DNA of 64,000 nucleotides from Pantoea sp. RIT-PI-b. GTDB taxonomy: Bacteria > Pseudomonadota > Gammaproteobacteria > Enterobacterales > Enterobacteriaceae. Position 1 is the first letter of the stretch, and every line of letters starts with the position of its first letter. This document shows positions 28,529 to 38,011 of the stretch, piece after piece. The notes under the pieces were generated by a model. That model did no database searches. It saw only the letters and a program-made list of their open reading frames with translations, and was not told the DNA's origin. Location: NCBI RefSeq assembly GCF_001187905.1, contig NZ_LGIS01000022.1, positions 20,290 through 84,289 on the forward strand, written 5' to 3'. The position numbers and the translations under genes are program-made.

Positions 28529-28999
28529 TCAGCCAATCATATAAGTCGCGGTAGCGGTAGCGATGTAATCGCCTTGCTGGTTATGTAACTCCACGCGCGC
28601 TACGGCGACTTTATTGCCGCCGCGCAGCAGGCTGCTGGTGGCGATAAAGCGCTCACCGCGGCCGGGACGCAGATAATCCACTCGCATATCAATGGTGCCC
28701 ATGCGTGAAAGGCGCTGGCGCAGCTCTTCTTCGGTAATACTTTCCTGGCGCGTCAGCGCATAGCTGACGCACACCAGCCCGGCGGCTACATCCAGCACCG
28801 AGGCAATCACGCCGCCGTGCAAAATTTGCTGCGCCGCATTGCCCACCAGCATGGTTTTATTGGCAAAGCCCAGTTCGGCATAATCCGCTTCCAGTCGATC
28901 CAGCTCTAATCCGAGCGCCTGATTGAAGGGCATGTGATAAACAAAAATTTCGCCAATCAGACGGCGCGCTTCCTGCTGTGTCAGCAACGGGGATGACAT
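28529..28999 (-). CDS. yigI: YigI, hotdog-fold acyl-CoA thioesterase
   Basis: A 156-aa single-domain thioesterase of the PaaI/4HBT hotdog family. E. coli YigI is a medium- to long-chain acyl-CoA thioesterase. The conserved [16 protein letters not shown] segment (about residues 60-75) carries the HGG turn and the catalytic Asp. The motif [20 protein letters not shown] is the central strand pair. It is divergent from pldA and upstream of rarD on the minus strand. The start is the only ATG that matches the E. coli protein. Confidence 0.92.
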   Translation of the reverse strand: MSSPLLTQQEARRLIGEIFVYHMPFNQALGLELDRLEADYAELGFANKTMLVGNAAQQILHGGVIASVLDVAAGLVCVSYALTRQESITEEELRQRLSRMGTIDMRVDYLRPGRGERFIATSSLLRGGNKVAVARVELHNQQGDYIATATATYMIG

Positions 29000-29164
29000 A
29001 ATTCCTGCCTTAAAATGTTAACGAGTTGTGTATATTATGCCGCGTTCGAGCCGCTTTCCAGTTTCGGAAATCGGCGCTGATCAACCGCTGAATTTGCGTG
29101 TAGAATGGCCTGCTTTTTGAACCGTCCTTTGACGATTACGACACGCAGTTCTCTGGAGAATTCT

Positions 29165-30043
29165 ATGCGTAAGCATTACGCCTTGCTGGCAGCGGCACTG
29201 ATCCTTCCTGCCCTGGCGCAGGCCGACGAAGCCACGATAAAAGAGGTTCATGATGCACCGGCAGTGAGGGGCAGCATTATCGCTAACCTGCTGGAGAAAC
29301 ACGATAACCCGTTCGTGCTTTATCCTTACGAAAATAACTACCTGCTTTATACCTACACCACAGATATGAACAAAGAGGCGATCTCTTCGTACAACTGGGC
29401 AGACAAAGCGAAAAATGATGAAGTAAAATTCCAGCTCAGCCTGGCATTTCCGCTGTGGCGCGGCATTTTAGGCGATAACTCAGTACTGGCCGCATCCTAT
29501 ACTCAGCGGTCGTGGTGGCAGCTCTCAAACCGTGGCGCTTCATCGCCGTTCCGTGAAACCGATTATGAGCCGCAGATTTTCCTCGGCTGGGCGACCGATT
29601 ACACCTTCGCCGGCTGGACGTTGCGCGATGTGGAAACCGGCCTTGTCCATCAGTCGAACGGTCGCAGCGAACCGACCTCACGCAGCTGGAACCGTGTTTA
29701 TGCCCGCTTAATGGCAGAAAACGGCAACCTTCTCGCGGAGATCAAACCCTGGTATCGTCTGCCAGAAAGTGAAAGCAATGACGATAACCCGGACATCACC
29801 AAATACATGGGTTACTACCGCGCTAAGCTTGGCTACATGATGGGCGACAGCATTTTCAGCGTGGAAGGTAACTACAACTGGAACAGCGGCTTCGGCGGTG
29901 CAACCTTCGCCTGGAGCTACCCAATCTCTGAACACGTGCGCTTTTACACGCAGGTCTTCAGCGGTTATGGTGAATCTTTGATCGACTATAACCATCGCCA
30001 GACGCGTTTCGGCGTGGGCGTAACGCTCAACGATCTGTTCTAA
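29165..30043 (+). CDS. pldA: Outer-membrane phospholipase A
   Basis: A 12-stranded outer-membrane beta-barrel that hydrolyses phospholipids misplaced in the outer leaflet. It is calcium-dependent and active as a dimer. I start at the ATG reading [20 protein letters not shown], a typical signal peptide cut after residue 20. The frame continues upstream without support. The result is 292 aa, against 289 in E. coli. The catalytic His162 and Ser164 are seen in [12 protein letters not shown], with Asn176-equivalent in SRSWNRVY. The last residue is Phe, as expected for Bam-assembled barrels. recQ follows 23 bases later. Confidence 0.96.
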   Translation: MRKHYALLAAALILPALAQADEATIKEVHDAPAVRGSIIANLLEKHDNPFVLYPYENNYLLYTYTTDMNKEAISSYNWADKAKNDEVKFQLSLAFPLWRGILGDNSVLAASYTQRSWWQLSNRGASSPFRETDYEPQIFLGWATDYTFAGWTLRDVETGLVHQSNGRSEPTSRSWNRVYARLMAENGNLLAEIKPWYRLPESESNDDNPDITKYMGYYRAKLGYMMGDSIFSVEGNYNWNSGFGGATFAWSYPISEHVRFYTQVFSGYGESLIDYNHRQTRFGVGVTLNDLF

Positions 30044-30066
30044 CCCGCAAAAAATACAGGATTACC

Positions 30067-31893
30067 GTGGCAACATCGGCAGTGCTCAATCAGGAAATGC
30101 TGGCGCAGCAGGTATTACAAGATACCTTCGGCTATCAGCAGTTCCGTCCCGGTCAGCAAAACATCATTGAAACTGCGCTTGCAGGGCGTGATTGTCTGGT
30201 AGTGATGCCAACCGGCGGCGGCAAATCGCTGTGCTATCAAATCCCGGCGCTGGTGCGTGAAGGGCTGACGCTGGTGGTTTCACCGCTGATTTCACTGATG
30301 AAAGATCAGGTTGATCAGCTGCTGGCCAACGGCGTCGCTGCGGCGTGCCTTAACTCGACGCAGACGCGTGAGCAGCAACAGCAGGTGTTTGCGGATTGCC
30401 GCAGCGGCAAGTTGAAGTTGCTGTATATCGCGCCTGAACGCCTGATGATGGACAACTTCCTCGACAGCCTGCGCCAGTGGAATCCGGTGATGCTGGCGGT
30501 GGATGAAGCGCACTGTATTTCGCAATGGGGCCACGATTTCCGTCCGGAATATGGCTCGATCGGCCAGCTGCGTCAGCACTTCCCGCATCTGCCGGTAATG
30601 GCGTTAACCGCCACCGCCGATGAAACCACGCGTAACGATATCGCCCATCTGCTGCAGATGGACGATCCGCTGATTCAAATCAGCAGCTTTGACCGCCCGA
30701 ATATTCGCTACACGCTGGTGGAGAAATTCAAACCCACCGAACAGTTACTGCGTTATGTGCAGGATCAGCGCGGCAAAAGCGGCATTATTTACTGTAACAG
30801 CCGTGCCAAAGTGGAAGACACTGCCGCGCGGCTGCAAAGTCGCGGCTTGAGTGTTGGCGCCTATCACGCCGGCATCGATAGCGCGCAGCGCGCCAGCGTG
30901 CAGGAAGCGTTTCAGCGTGATGACTTGCAAATTGTGGTCGCCACCGTGGCGTTCGGTATGGGCATCAACAAACCCAACGTGCGTTTTGTGGTGCACTTCG
31001 ATATCCCGCGCAACATCGAATCCTATTATCAGGAAACCGGCCGCGCCGGACGAGATGGCCTGCCTGCCGAAGCGATGATGCTCTACGATCCGGCGGATAT
31101 GGCGTGGCTGCGTAAATGTCTGGAAGAGAAAGTGCCCGGCCCGCTGCAGGATATTGAACGCCACAAGCTCAACGCGATGGGTGCATTTGCGGAAGCGCAA
31201 ACCTGCCGTCGTCTGGTGCTGCTGAACTATTTCGGCGAAGGTCGCCAGCAGCAGTGCGACAACTGCGATATCTGCCTCGATCCGCCACGTCGCTACGACG
31301 GCTTGCTGGAAGCGCAAAAGGCGCTGTCGAGCATCTATCGTACCGGTCAGCGCTTTGGGATGGGCTATATTGTTGAAGTTTTGCGCGGTGCCAGTAATCA
31401 GCGTATCCGCGACAACGGCCACGATAAATTGCCCGTGTACGGTTTAGGCCGCGAACATAGCCATGAACACTGGATCAGCGTGCTGCGTCAGTTAATCCAT
31501 CTCGGCATGGTCACGCAAAACATCGCCATGCACTCGGCATTGCAGTTGACCGAAGCGGCGCGTCCGATACTGCGTGCAGAGGTACCGCTGATGCTGGCAG
31601 TGCCGCGCATCGTTACGGTGAAAACACGTGGCAGCAGCTCGCCGAAAGTGCACAGCGGCAATTACGATCGTCAACTGTTTGCCAAGCTGCGTAAGCTGCG
31701 CAAAGCCATTGCCGACGAAGAGAACATTCCGCCTTACGTGGTATTTAACGATGCCACGCTGATTGAAATGGCAGAACAAATGCCGATTAGCGCGTCAGAA
31801 ATGCTCAGCGTGAACGGCGTCGGTCATCGCAAACTGGAACGTTTTGGTAAGCCGTTCATGGTGATGATCAAAGAACATGTTGATGAAGGTTAA
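30067..31893 (+). CDS. recQ: ATP-dependent DNA helicase RecQ
   Basis: A superfamily 2 3'-5' helicase of the RecF recombination pathway. It is 608 aa (E. coli 609) with a GTG start preceded by AGGA. The DNA-binding aromatic segment [10 protein letters not shown] and Walker [10 protein letters not shown] (Lys53) are followed by the DEAH box [19 protein letters not shown] and motif V/VI ([28 protein letters not shown]). The zinc-binding cysteines are seen at [12 protein letters not shown] and CDNCDIC, followed by winged-helix and HRDC domains ([30 protein letters not shown]). It is followed by rhtC 12 bases later. Confidence 0.97.
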   Translation: MATSAVLNQEMLAQQVLQDTFGYQQFRPGQQNIIETALAGRDCLVVMPTGGGKSLCYQIPALVREGLTLVVSPLISLMKDQVDQLLANGVAAACLNSTQTREQQQQVFADCRSGKLKLLYIAPERLMMDNFLDSLRQWNPVMLAVDEAHCISQWGHDFRPEYGSIGQLRQHFPHLPVMALTATADETTRNDIAHLLQMDDPLIQISSFDRPNIRYTLVEKFKPTEQLLRYVQDQRGKSGIIYCNSRAKVEDTAARLQSRGLSVGAYHAGIDSAQRASVQEAFQRDDLQIVVATVAFGMGINKPNVRFVVHFDIPRNIESYYQETGRAGRDGLPAEAMMLYDPADMAWLRKCLEEKVPGPLQDIERHKLNAMGAFAEAQTCRRLVLLNYFGEGRQQQCDNCDICLDPPRRYDGLLEAQKALSSIYRTGQRFGMGYIVEVLRGASNQRIRDNGHDKLPVYGLGREHSHEHWISVLRQLIHLGMVTQNIAMHSALQLTEAARPILRAEVPLMLAVPRIVTVKTRGSSSPKVHSGNYDRQLFAKLRKLRKAIADEENIPPYVVFNDATLIEMAEQMPISASEMLSVNGVGHRKLERFGKPFMVMIKEHVDEG

Positions 31894-31905
31894 AGGAAAA
31901 AATTC

Positions 31906-32529
31906 ATGCTGATGTTATTCGCTACCGTCGCGCTGGTGCATCTGGTTGCGCTGATGAGTCCTGGCCCGGACTTCTTCTTTGTGTCGCAAACGGCCGCGAG
32001 CCGATCGCGTAAAGAGGCGATGATGGGTGTACTGGGCATTACGTTAGGCATTGTGATTTGGGCTGGCGTCGCGCTGATGGGCCTGCATCTGATCCTCGAA
32101 AAAATGGCCTGGCTGCACGAGATTATTATGGTTGGTGGCGGATTATATCTGCTGTGGATGGGCTGGCAGCTGATGCGCTCGGCGCGTCAGCGTCATAAGC
32201 AGCCGCAAACGGAAGCGCCAGTGGTTGAGCTGCCGAAACGCGGCATGAGCTTCCTGAAAGGTTTTCTGACGAACTTGTCTAACCCTAAAGCGATCATCTA
32301 CTTCGGTAGCGTGTTCTCGCTGTTCGTCGGCAACGACGTGGGCGCGATGGAGCGCTGGGGCTTATTCCTGCTGATTATTGGTGAGACGTTCGCGTGGTTT
32401 ACGCTGGTGGCGGCGATTTTCGCCATGCCGTGGATGCGCGATAAGTATCAGCGGATGGCGAAGTGGGTGGATGGCATGGCGGGCGTGTTGTTTGCCGGGT
32501 TTGGTATTCATCTGATTATTTCGCGATAA
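31906..32529 (+). CDS. rhtC: RhtC, threonine efflux protein (LysE/RhtB family)
   Basis: An inner-membrane amino-acid exporter. E. coli RhtC exports threonine. The 207 aa have about five or six transmembrane segments. The family signature SPGPDFFFVSQTAASRSRKEAMMGVLG is at residues 18-44, and FLTNLSNPKAIIYFGSVFSLF is in the middle. The ribosome-binding site is AAAGGAAA. It lies close behind recQ, with rhtB convergent on the other side, as in E. coli. Confidence 0.95.
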   Translation: MLMLFATVALVHLVALMSPGPDFFFVSQTAASRSRKEAMMGVLGITLGIVIWAGVALMGLHLILEKMAWLHEIIMVGGGLYLLWMGWQLMRSARQRHKQPQTEAPVVELPKRGMSFLKGFLTNLSNPKAIIYFGSVFSLFVGNDVGAMERWGLFLLIIGETFAWFTLVAAIFAMPWMRDKYQRMAKWVDGMAGVLFAGFGIHLIISR

Positions 32530-32549
32530 AGCCTGGTTTACTTGCCATT

Positions 32550-32660
32550 TCGGCACCGGGCAGTGCTCGCCCTCCTCACGTACTACGTGTACGCTCCGGG
32601 GTCTGCGCGCTGGCCGGCACCGAACTGGCTGCGCCACCGACGGCTTTGAGATCGGTGGCG
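32550..32660. repeat. Intergenic structured sequence between rhtC and rhtB
   Basis: The 138-base convergent gap carries CCTCCTCACGTACTACGTG (with the palindrome CACGTA-C-TACGTG) followed by TACGCTCCGGGG. The layout resembles the core of the repeat in the uvrD leader. A separate strong hairpin follows: CGCCACCGA (32632-32640) and TCGGTGGCG (32652-32660), nine pairs with an 11-base loop. This could terminate transcription from either side, though T runs are weak. Confidence 0.6.
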
Positions 32661-32667
32661 ATTTCCT

Positions 32668-33291
32668 CTAAGCCATTTTGCGGGCGCTGGCTAACAGCGC
32701 GCCTACCGCCATAAATAATCCACCAAAGGTACGGTTCAGCAGTTTCATCTGCTTCGGTCCCTTAATCCAACCGGCGATGCGTGTAGCCAGCGTGGCGTAA
32801 CCAATCATCACGATGATATCGACCACGATGGTGGTGACGCCAAGTACCAAATACTGCATGAGCTGCGGCTGGTGCGGCTGAATAAACTGCGGGAACAGCG
32901 CGGCGAGAAACACGATGCTTTTCGGGTTGGTGAGATTCACCAGCACCGCACGCTTAAACAGGCGACGACGCGGCATCGCTTTGGCTACGGCATCAAGATC
33001 GATACCGCCCGTGGAACGCCATTGCTGAATCCCCAGCCACACCAGATAGGCTGCACCGGCCCACTTCAGCACTTCAAAGGCCAGCAGCGATTGGGAAAAC
33101 AGCGCCCCCAAACCGGCGCCGACCAGCACGATATGAATGGCCAGGCCCAGCTGCAAACCGGTAATCGATGCCACTGCGCCGCGATAGCCGTGACTAATGC
33201 CGGTGCTCATGGTGTTAATCGCGCCGGAACCGGGCGAAAGGCTAAGGATGGTTGTGGTCAGCAAGTAGGTTAACCACCATTCAATGGTCAT
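32668..33291 (-). CDS. rhtB: RhtB, homoserine/homoserine-lactone efflux protein
   Basis: A LysE/RhtB-family inner-membrane exporter, paralogue of rhtC. I start at [23 protein letters not shown], since GGGA lies nine bases before this ATG. The ATG three codons upstream directly abuts that site and is less likely. The result is 207 aa. Family motif [24 protein letters not shown] is near the N-terminus, and [21 protein letters not shown] is in the middle. E. coli RhtB confers resistance to homoserine and homoserine lactone. Divergent from pldB. Confidence 0.95.
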   Translation of the reverse strand: MTIEWWLTYLLTTTILSLSPGSGAINTMSTGISHGYRGAVASITGLQLGLAIHIVLVGAGLGALFSQSLLAFEVLKWAGAAYLVWLGIQQWRSTGGIDLDAVAKAMPRRRLFKRAVLVNLTNPKSIVFLAALFPQFIQPHQPQLMQYLVLGVTTIVVDIIVMIGYATLATRIAGWIKGPKQMKLLNRTFGGLFMAVGALLASARKMA

Positions 33292-33395
33292 GTGTGACAT
33301 TCCCTGAAGTTAGCGAAGTGTGACACAATACGACAGAAAATCGCGGCACGCTACGCAGCACTTGCGCGCCAATCACGTTTTTTTCAGGGGGACGG

Positions 33396-34388
33396 ATGCA
33401 GCATCATAAACAGAGTTGGCTCGGGCGTGAGCGAGGCTTTTCGGCCTTTGCCACCGGTCCGCTGCTCGACTTCTGGCGTCGCCGTGAAGAGTGTGAATTC
33501 ACCGGCGTCGGCAACCTGAAGATCCGCTACGTCCGTTTCACCTCACCGCAACATCGCCGTGTCATTCTGGTCGTGCCTGGCCGCATTGAAAGCTATATCA
33601 AGTATCCCGAACTGGCTTATGACCTTTTCCATTGTGGCTACGATGTGGTGATTCTCGATCATCGTGGTCAGGGACGATCCGAACGTCTGCTCGAAGATTC
33701 GCATCGCGGTCATGTGGTGGAATTTAGCGACTATGTTGACGATCTGGAAACACTGTATCTGAAAGAGATCATCAGCTCACATTATCAGCAGCGCTACGTG
33801 TTGGCCCACTCGATGGGCGGGGCGATTTTGGCACTGTTTCTGGCGCGTCAGCCGCAGGCGTTTCACGCCGCGGTATTTTCCGCACCGATGTTTGGTATTG
33901 TGCTGCCGCTGCCAGACTGGATGGCGCACCGCATTCTCGACTGGACAGAAAAACTGCCTGCGCTGCGTGAAGGTTACGCGCTGGGCACCGGCCGCTGGCG
34001 CGCTAATCCTTTTGGCATTAACCGCCTGACGCATAGTCGCGAACGCTATCGCCGCAACCTGCGTTTCTACGCCGATGACCCGGCCATTCGCGTGGGTGGA
34101 CCGACCTATCACTGGGTGCGTGAAGGCGTACAGGCCGGGCGCAACATTTTTAGTCAGATAGCGAACATCACCACACCAACCTTGCTGCTGCAGGCCAGCG
34201 AAGATGATGTGGTAGATAACCGCTCACAGGATCTCTTTTGTACGGCGATGGCCGAAGCGGGGCATCCCTGCGCGGGCAACGCGCCGTATGTGATAACAGG
34301 AGCGCGTCATGAGATCTTGTTCGAAAAAGACGCGATGCGCGCCGAAGCGCTGAACGCAGTGGTGGATTTCTTCGAGCATCACGCTTAA
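33396..34388 (+). CDS. pldB: Lysophospholipase L2
   Basis: An alpha/beta-hydrolase of 330 aa that cleaves lysophospholipids at the inner membrane and can transfer acyl chains to phosphatidylglycerol. The nucleophile elbow is seen as LAHSMGGAI (Ser near residue 136). The oxyanion strand VVPGRIESYIKYPELAYDLF comes before it, DHRGQGRSERLLEDSH follows the usual strand order, and the catalytic His is in TGARHEILFEKD near the C-terminus. No signal peptide is seen. It is followed 37 bases later by yigL. Confidence 0.95.
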   Translation: MQHHKQSWLGRERGFSAFATGPLLDFWRRREECEFTGVGNLKIRYVRFTSPQHRRVILVVPGRIESYIKYPELAYDLFHCGYDVVILDHRGQGRSERLLEDSHRGHVVEFSDYVDDLETLYLKEIISSHYQQRYVLAHSMGGAILALFLARQPQAFHAAVFSAPMFGIVLPLPDWMAHRILDWTEKLPALREGYALGTGRWRANPFGINRLTHSRERYRRNLRFYADDPAIRVGGPTYHWVREGVQAGRNIFSQIANITTPTLLLQASEDDVVDNRSQDLFCTAMAEAGHPCAGNAPYVITGARHEILFEKDAMRAEALNAVVDFFEHHA

Positions 34389-34425
34389 TCAATTTTATTT
34401 TCCGATATCAACACCCGAGGTTTAC

Positions 34426-35226
34426 ATGTATCACATCGTCGCATCCGACCTGGATGGCACGCTGCTCTCTCCGGAACACCGTTTAACCCCGTTCGCGCGT
34501 ACTACGCTGCAGGAGCTGGTGGCGCGTGACATTCACTTTGTTTTTGCCACCGGCCGTCACTATATCGACGTCGGGCAGATGCGCGATAAGCTCGCCATTC
34601 CGGCTTACATGATCACGTCTAACGGCGCGCGCGTACACAACGCTGCTGGCGAACTGGTGTTCAGCCACAACCTTGATGCCGATATCGCCAGCGATCTGTA
34701 TGGCCTGCAATATCATGATGAACACATCCTGACGCACGTCTATCGCGACGACGAATGGTTCATGAGCCGTCATCGTCCGGATGAACAGGACTATTTCCGC
34801 GAATCTGACTTCAACTATCAGGTTTACCAGCCAGGGATGCTGCCGACCGATGGCATCAGTAAAGTGTTCTTCACCTGTGAAGATCCGCAGCGTTTGATTC
34901 CGCTGGAACAGGCGATTGAAGCGCGCTGGGGCGATCGTGTGAATGTCAGCTTCTCACTGCCGACCTGTCTGGAAGTGATGGCGGGCGGCGTTTCGAAAGG
35001 TCATGCGCTGGAAGCTGTGTCTAAGCAGCTGGGTCACTCGCTGAAAGAGTGCATCGCCTTCGGCGACGGCATGAATGATGTGGAGATGCTGAGCATGTCA
35101 GGCAAAGGCTGCATCATGCGTAATGGCCAGCAGCGTCTGAAAGACACCTTGCCAACGCTGGAAGTGATTGGTAGCAATGCGGAAGATGCGGTGCCGCATA
35201 CGCTGCGCAAGCTGTTCCTCGCGTAA
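34426..35226 (+). CDS. yigL: YigL, HAD-family sugar/PLP phosphatase
   Basis: A 266-aa Cof-type HAD phosphatase (subfamily IIB). E. coli YigL acts on pyridoxal phosphate and on sugar phosphates, and is linked to the phosphosugar stress response through SgrS. Motif I is ASDLDGTLLSPEH (residues 6-18), motif II is FATGRHY, motif III Lys is in GGVSKGHALEAV, and motif IV is CIAFGDGMNDVEML. The last bases run into the A-tract of a hairpin that terminates the convergent glpT gene. In E. coli the next gene is yigM. Here glpT is inserted. Confidence 0.94.
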   Translation: MYHIVASDLDGTLLSPEHRLTPFARTTLQELVARDIHFVFATGRHYIDVGQMRDKLAIPAYMITSNGARVHNAAGELVFSHNLDADIASDLYGLQYHDEHILTHVYRDDEWFMSRHRPDEQDYFRESDFNYQVYQPGMLPTDGISKVFFTCEDPQRLIPLEQAIEARWGDRVNVSFSLPTCLEVMAGGVSKGHALEAVSKQLGHSLKECIAFGDGMNDVEMLSMSGKGCIMRNGQQRLKDTLPTLEVIGSNAEDAVPHTLRKLFLA

Positions 35227-35254
35227 AAAAATGGGCCGGCGATCACCGGCCCAT
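35225..35254 (-). terminator. Terminator of glpT
   Basis: ATGGGCCGG (35231-35239) pairs with CCGGCCCAT (35246-35254). Read on the minus strand the stem is followed by a run of T's (complement of 35225-35231), so it terminates glpT. It starts just after the glpT stop. In the plus direction there is no T run after the stem. Confidence 0.88.
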
Positions 35255-35259
35255 ACTCG

Positions 35260-36600
35260 TTATGCCATCTGTTTTTTGTGCTTATGCTCGCTCACCATGG
35301 TGAGCAGCAGCAGAATCACCGCCAGCACCGATCCGCCAATCATCACGATGAAGCCGCCATCCCAGCCGAAGTAATCGACGGTGTAGCCGACAATCGCACT
35401 CGCCGCCACCGATCCGCCAAGATAGCCAAACAGCCCGGTAAAGCCCGCCGCGGTTCCCGCCGCTTTTTTCGGCGCCAGCTCCAGCGCGTGCAAGCCAATC
35501 AACATCACCGGCCCGTAAATCAGGAAGCCGATCACAATCATGCACAGCATATCGATGCCGGGATTGCCCGGCGGGTTGAGCCAATAGACCACGGTGGCGA
35601 TGGTCACCAGCGTCATAAAGAACACGCCGGTGGCGCCACGGTTGCCTCGGAACACTTTGTCGGACATCCAGCCGCACAGCAGCGTGCCGGGGATGCCGGC
35701 ATATTCGTAGAAGAAGTAGGCCCACGAGGACTTATCCAGCGTGAAGTGCTTCACCTCTTTCAGGTAGGTGGGCGACCAGTCGAGAATGCCGTAGCGCAGC
35801 AGGTAAACAAACACGTTAGCCAGCGCGATGTACCACAGCAGCTTATTAGGCAAAATGTACTGCATGAAAATCTGCTTCGCCGTCAGCTCCTGCTCGTGGT
35901 TCTCGTTGTAATCCGGCGGATAATCGTTCTTCCAGGCTTCAATCGGCGGTAATCCGCAGGATTGCGGCGTATCACGCATCAGGGCGAAAGCAAAGATCGC
36001 GATGATGATGGCGCCAAACGCCGGCATATACAGCGCTGCTTTCCAGTCGTTGAACCACGCCATACCGAGCAGGAACAGCAACGGTGGAATGCCGCCGCCG
36101 ACGTTATGCGCGCAGTTCCACACCGAGACAATGCCGCCGCGCTCCTTCTGCGACCACCAGTGCACCATGGTGCGTCCGCAGGGCGGCCAACCCATGCCCT
36201 GGAACCAGCCGCACAGGAACAGCAGCACGAACATCACCATGATGCTCGATGTCGCCCACGGCACGAAGCCCATAAACAACATCACCGCCGCAGCGAGGAT
36301 CAATCCGGCGGGCAAAAATACGCGTGGATTCGAGCGGTCCGACACTGAACCCATAATGAATTTCGAAAAGCCATACGCGATGGAAATACCCGACAACGCA
36401 AAACCGAGATCGCCGCGTGAAAAACCCTGCTCAACCAGATAAGGCATGGCTAACGCAAAGTTCTTGCGCACTAAATAGTAAGCCGCATAGCCGAAGAAAA
36501 TTCCCAGGAAAATTTGCCAGCGCAGACGACGATAGAGCGGATCGACACGATCATCTGCCACCTGGGGCCGATGCGGTGCAGGTTTGAAGATACTCAACAT
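35260..36600 (-). CDS. glpT: Glycerol-3-phosphate:phosphate antiporter GlpT
   Basis: A major-facilitator transporter of the organophosphate:phosphate antiporter family. It takes up sn-glycerol-3-phosphate in exchange for phosphate, and is also the entry route for fosfomycin in relatives. It has 446 aa and 12 transmembrane helices. The N-terminus [29 protein letters not shown] and long stretches such as [19 protein letters not shown] are almost the same as in E. coli GlpT, so UhpT or UhpC are excluded. The substrate-binding Arg45-equivalent is in YYLVRKNF. Ribosome-binding site TGGAGGG. No glpQ follows. In E. coli glpTQ is at a different locus beside glpABC. Confidence 0.95.
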   Translation of the reverse strand: MLSIFKPAPHRPQVADDRVDPLYRRLRWQIFLGIFFGYAAYYLVRKNFALAMPYLVEQGFSRGDLGFALSGISIAYGFSKFIMGSVSDRSNPRVFLPAGLILAAAVMLFMGFVPWATSSIMVMFVLLFLCGWFQGMGWPPCGRTMVHWWSQKERGGIVSVWNCAHNVGGGIPPLLFLLGMAWFNDWKAALYMPAFGAIIIAIFAFALMRDTPQSCGLPPIEAWKNDYPPDYNENHEQELTAKQIFMQYILPNKLLWYIALANVFVYLLRYGILDWSPTYLKEVKHFTLDKSSWAYFFYEYAGIPGTLLCGWMSDKVFRGNRGATGVFFMTLVTIATVVYWLNPPGNPGIDMLCMIVIGFLIYGPVMLIGLHALELAPKKAAGTAAGFTGLFGYLGGSVAASAIVGYTVDYFGWDGGFIVMIGGSVLAVILLLLTMVSEHKHKKQMA

Positions 36601-36938
36601 GAGTGTGGCCCTCCAGGGCGCGATATAGTTATGAGTTCCCAGCAGGTTGGGGCAATTACGGCAACGTTATAAACGGAAAGGTGATATTTCCATTTCGCGC
36701 AAAGAATAGTGATGGTCACGCACGGTTACTGTGATATGTGACACATTTGTTACAGTTTGATGACGGTAAAGAGCGATAAAAACCAGGAAATGTTGTATTT
36801 CGCGCATTTTAGTGTGGTTAAAAAGCGAAGCGATGAGCATTAATTGACGCTATTTTGCGCTGTTGTAAACCAGATAGTTCAGCTCAATAGCGACAGTTTG
36901 TTTACACTAGCGCCACTGTTCATTTTGGGATCGTTACC
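36601..36938. promoter_or_regulatory. Divergent glpT / yigM control region with CRP-like site
   Basis: A 338-base region without a gene. A CRP-like site is at 36730-36745 (TGTGA-TATGTG-ACACA, nine of ten consensus positions), about 130 bases before glpT. An imperfect palindrome, ATGTTG...CGCGCAT (36789-36808), resembles a degenerate GlpR operator, but the match is weak. CRP and GlpR control of glpT is known in E. coli. I see no clear -10/-35 for either gene. Confidence 0.5.
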
Positions 36939-37802
36939 GTGCTGTTACTGATCGTTACCACCATTCTGTGGGCTTTTTCATTCAGTTTAATCGGGGAATA
37001 TTTGGCTGGGCAGGTGGACTCCTGGTTCTCCGTGCTGATGCGCTTAGCGCTCGCCGCTATCGTCTTCCTGCCATTCCTGCGCTGGCGTGGCTATCGTGCC
37101 TCGACCATCCTGCTGTATATGCTGGTGGGCATGCTGCAACTCGGCATCATGTATCTGCTGAGCTTTGAGGCTTACCTGTATCTGAGCGTCACGGAGTTTC
37201 TGCTGTTCACCGTCATGACGCCGCTGTATGTCACGCTGATTTACGATTTGCTCAGCCGACGTCCGCTGCGTATCGGCTATGCCTTCAGCGCTATGTTGGC
37301 AGTGATTGGCGCGGCGATTATTCGTTACGACAAAGTCAGCGATCATTTCTGGTTTGGCTTACTGTTGGTACAGGCGGCGAATATCTGTTTTGCCATTGGT
37401 ATGGTGGGCTACAAACGTCTACAGGAAACCCGCCCAATGCCGCAGCACACCGCGTTTTCATGGTTCTATCTCGGTGCGGTGATCATTGCGGTCATTGCCT
37501 GGAGCCTGTGGGGCAATCCCAACAAACTGCCTACTACGTCGCTGCAGTGGGGCATTCTGGTGTGGTTGGGGGTTGCGGCTTCAGGTTTGGGCTACTTCAT
37601 GTGGAACTACGGCGCAACGCAGGTGGATGCGGGCACCTTGGGCATTATGAACAATATGCATGTGCCGGCGGGTTTACTGGTGAACCTGGCGATTTGGCAG
37701 GAAACACCGCATTGGCCGAGTTTTATCGCCGGTGCTGCCGTAATCTTCGCCTCGCTTTATGTGCATAAACGCTGGGTGTTGGGCAAGAAAAGCGGCGCCT
37801 AA
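36939..37802 (+). CDS. yigM: YigM, biotin transporter (EamA/DMT family)
   Basis: A 287-aa inner-membrane protein with ten hydrophobic segments. E. coli YigM is the high-affinity biotin importer. The GTG start (GGGA eight bases upstream) gives LLLIVTTILWAFSFSLIGEYLAGQVDS, aligned with E. coli YigM. The conserved RYDKVSDHFWFGLLLVQ and YFMWNYGATQVDAGTLGIMNNMHVPAGLLVN blocks are present. In E. coli it stands between yigL and metR. Here glpT lies before it, and a structured repeat and a yehS homologue lie after it. Confidence 0.93.
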   Translation: MLLLIVTTILWAFSFSLIGEYLAGQVDSWFSVLMRLALAAIVFLPFLRWRGYRASTILLYMLVGMLQLGIMYLLSFEAYLYLSVTEFLLFTVMTPLYVTLIYDLLSRRPLRIGYAFSAMLAVIGAAIIRYDKVSDHFWFGLLLVQAANICFAIGMVGYKRLQETRPMPQHTAFSWFYLGAVIIAVIAWSLWGNPNKLPTTSLQWGILVWLGVAASGLGYFMWNYGATQVDAGTLGIMNNMHVPAGLLVNLAIWQETPHWPSFIAGAAVIFASLYVHKRWVLGKKSGA

Positions 37803-37813
37803 GTTAAAAGGGA

Positions 37814-37988
37814 AGGGATAGCGCGGCAGAGGAGCAAAGCATCCGAGCCATGGACAAAAACGCCGGGAGCGTTTTTGCACAATGCGAAGCGTTGGCCGCT
37901 TGCGGCCGAACCCCATGGATGGGGTGAGTACTCGCGAGGCTGATCCACAGGGAAGTGGTTTCCCTTTGCGATCTGCCGCGCTATCCCT
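37814..37988. repeat. 175-bp multi-hairpin repeat element
   Basis: A perfect 17-bp terminal inverted repeat (AGGGATAGCGCGGCAGA at 37814-37830, complement at 37972-37988) is extended inward by GCAAAG/CTTTGC. Inside are further hairpins: CAAAAACGC/GCGTTTTTG (37855-37877), GGCCG/CGGCC (37894-37907), ACCCCAT/ATGGGGT (37910-37925) and CCAC/GTGG (37945-37958). No reading frame fits it. It fills the gap between the convergent yigM and yehS genes. The layout looks like a miniature mobile element or a structured RNA. I do not recognise a named family. Confidence 0.8.
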
Positions 37989-38011
37989 GACCCGGCTAAA
38001 CCATGAAGCGA

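Noticed and set aside
30745..31422. 225-codon minus-strand frame inside recQ
   Set aside because: Shadow frame. recQ on the plus strand shows all helicase motifs without a break.
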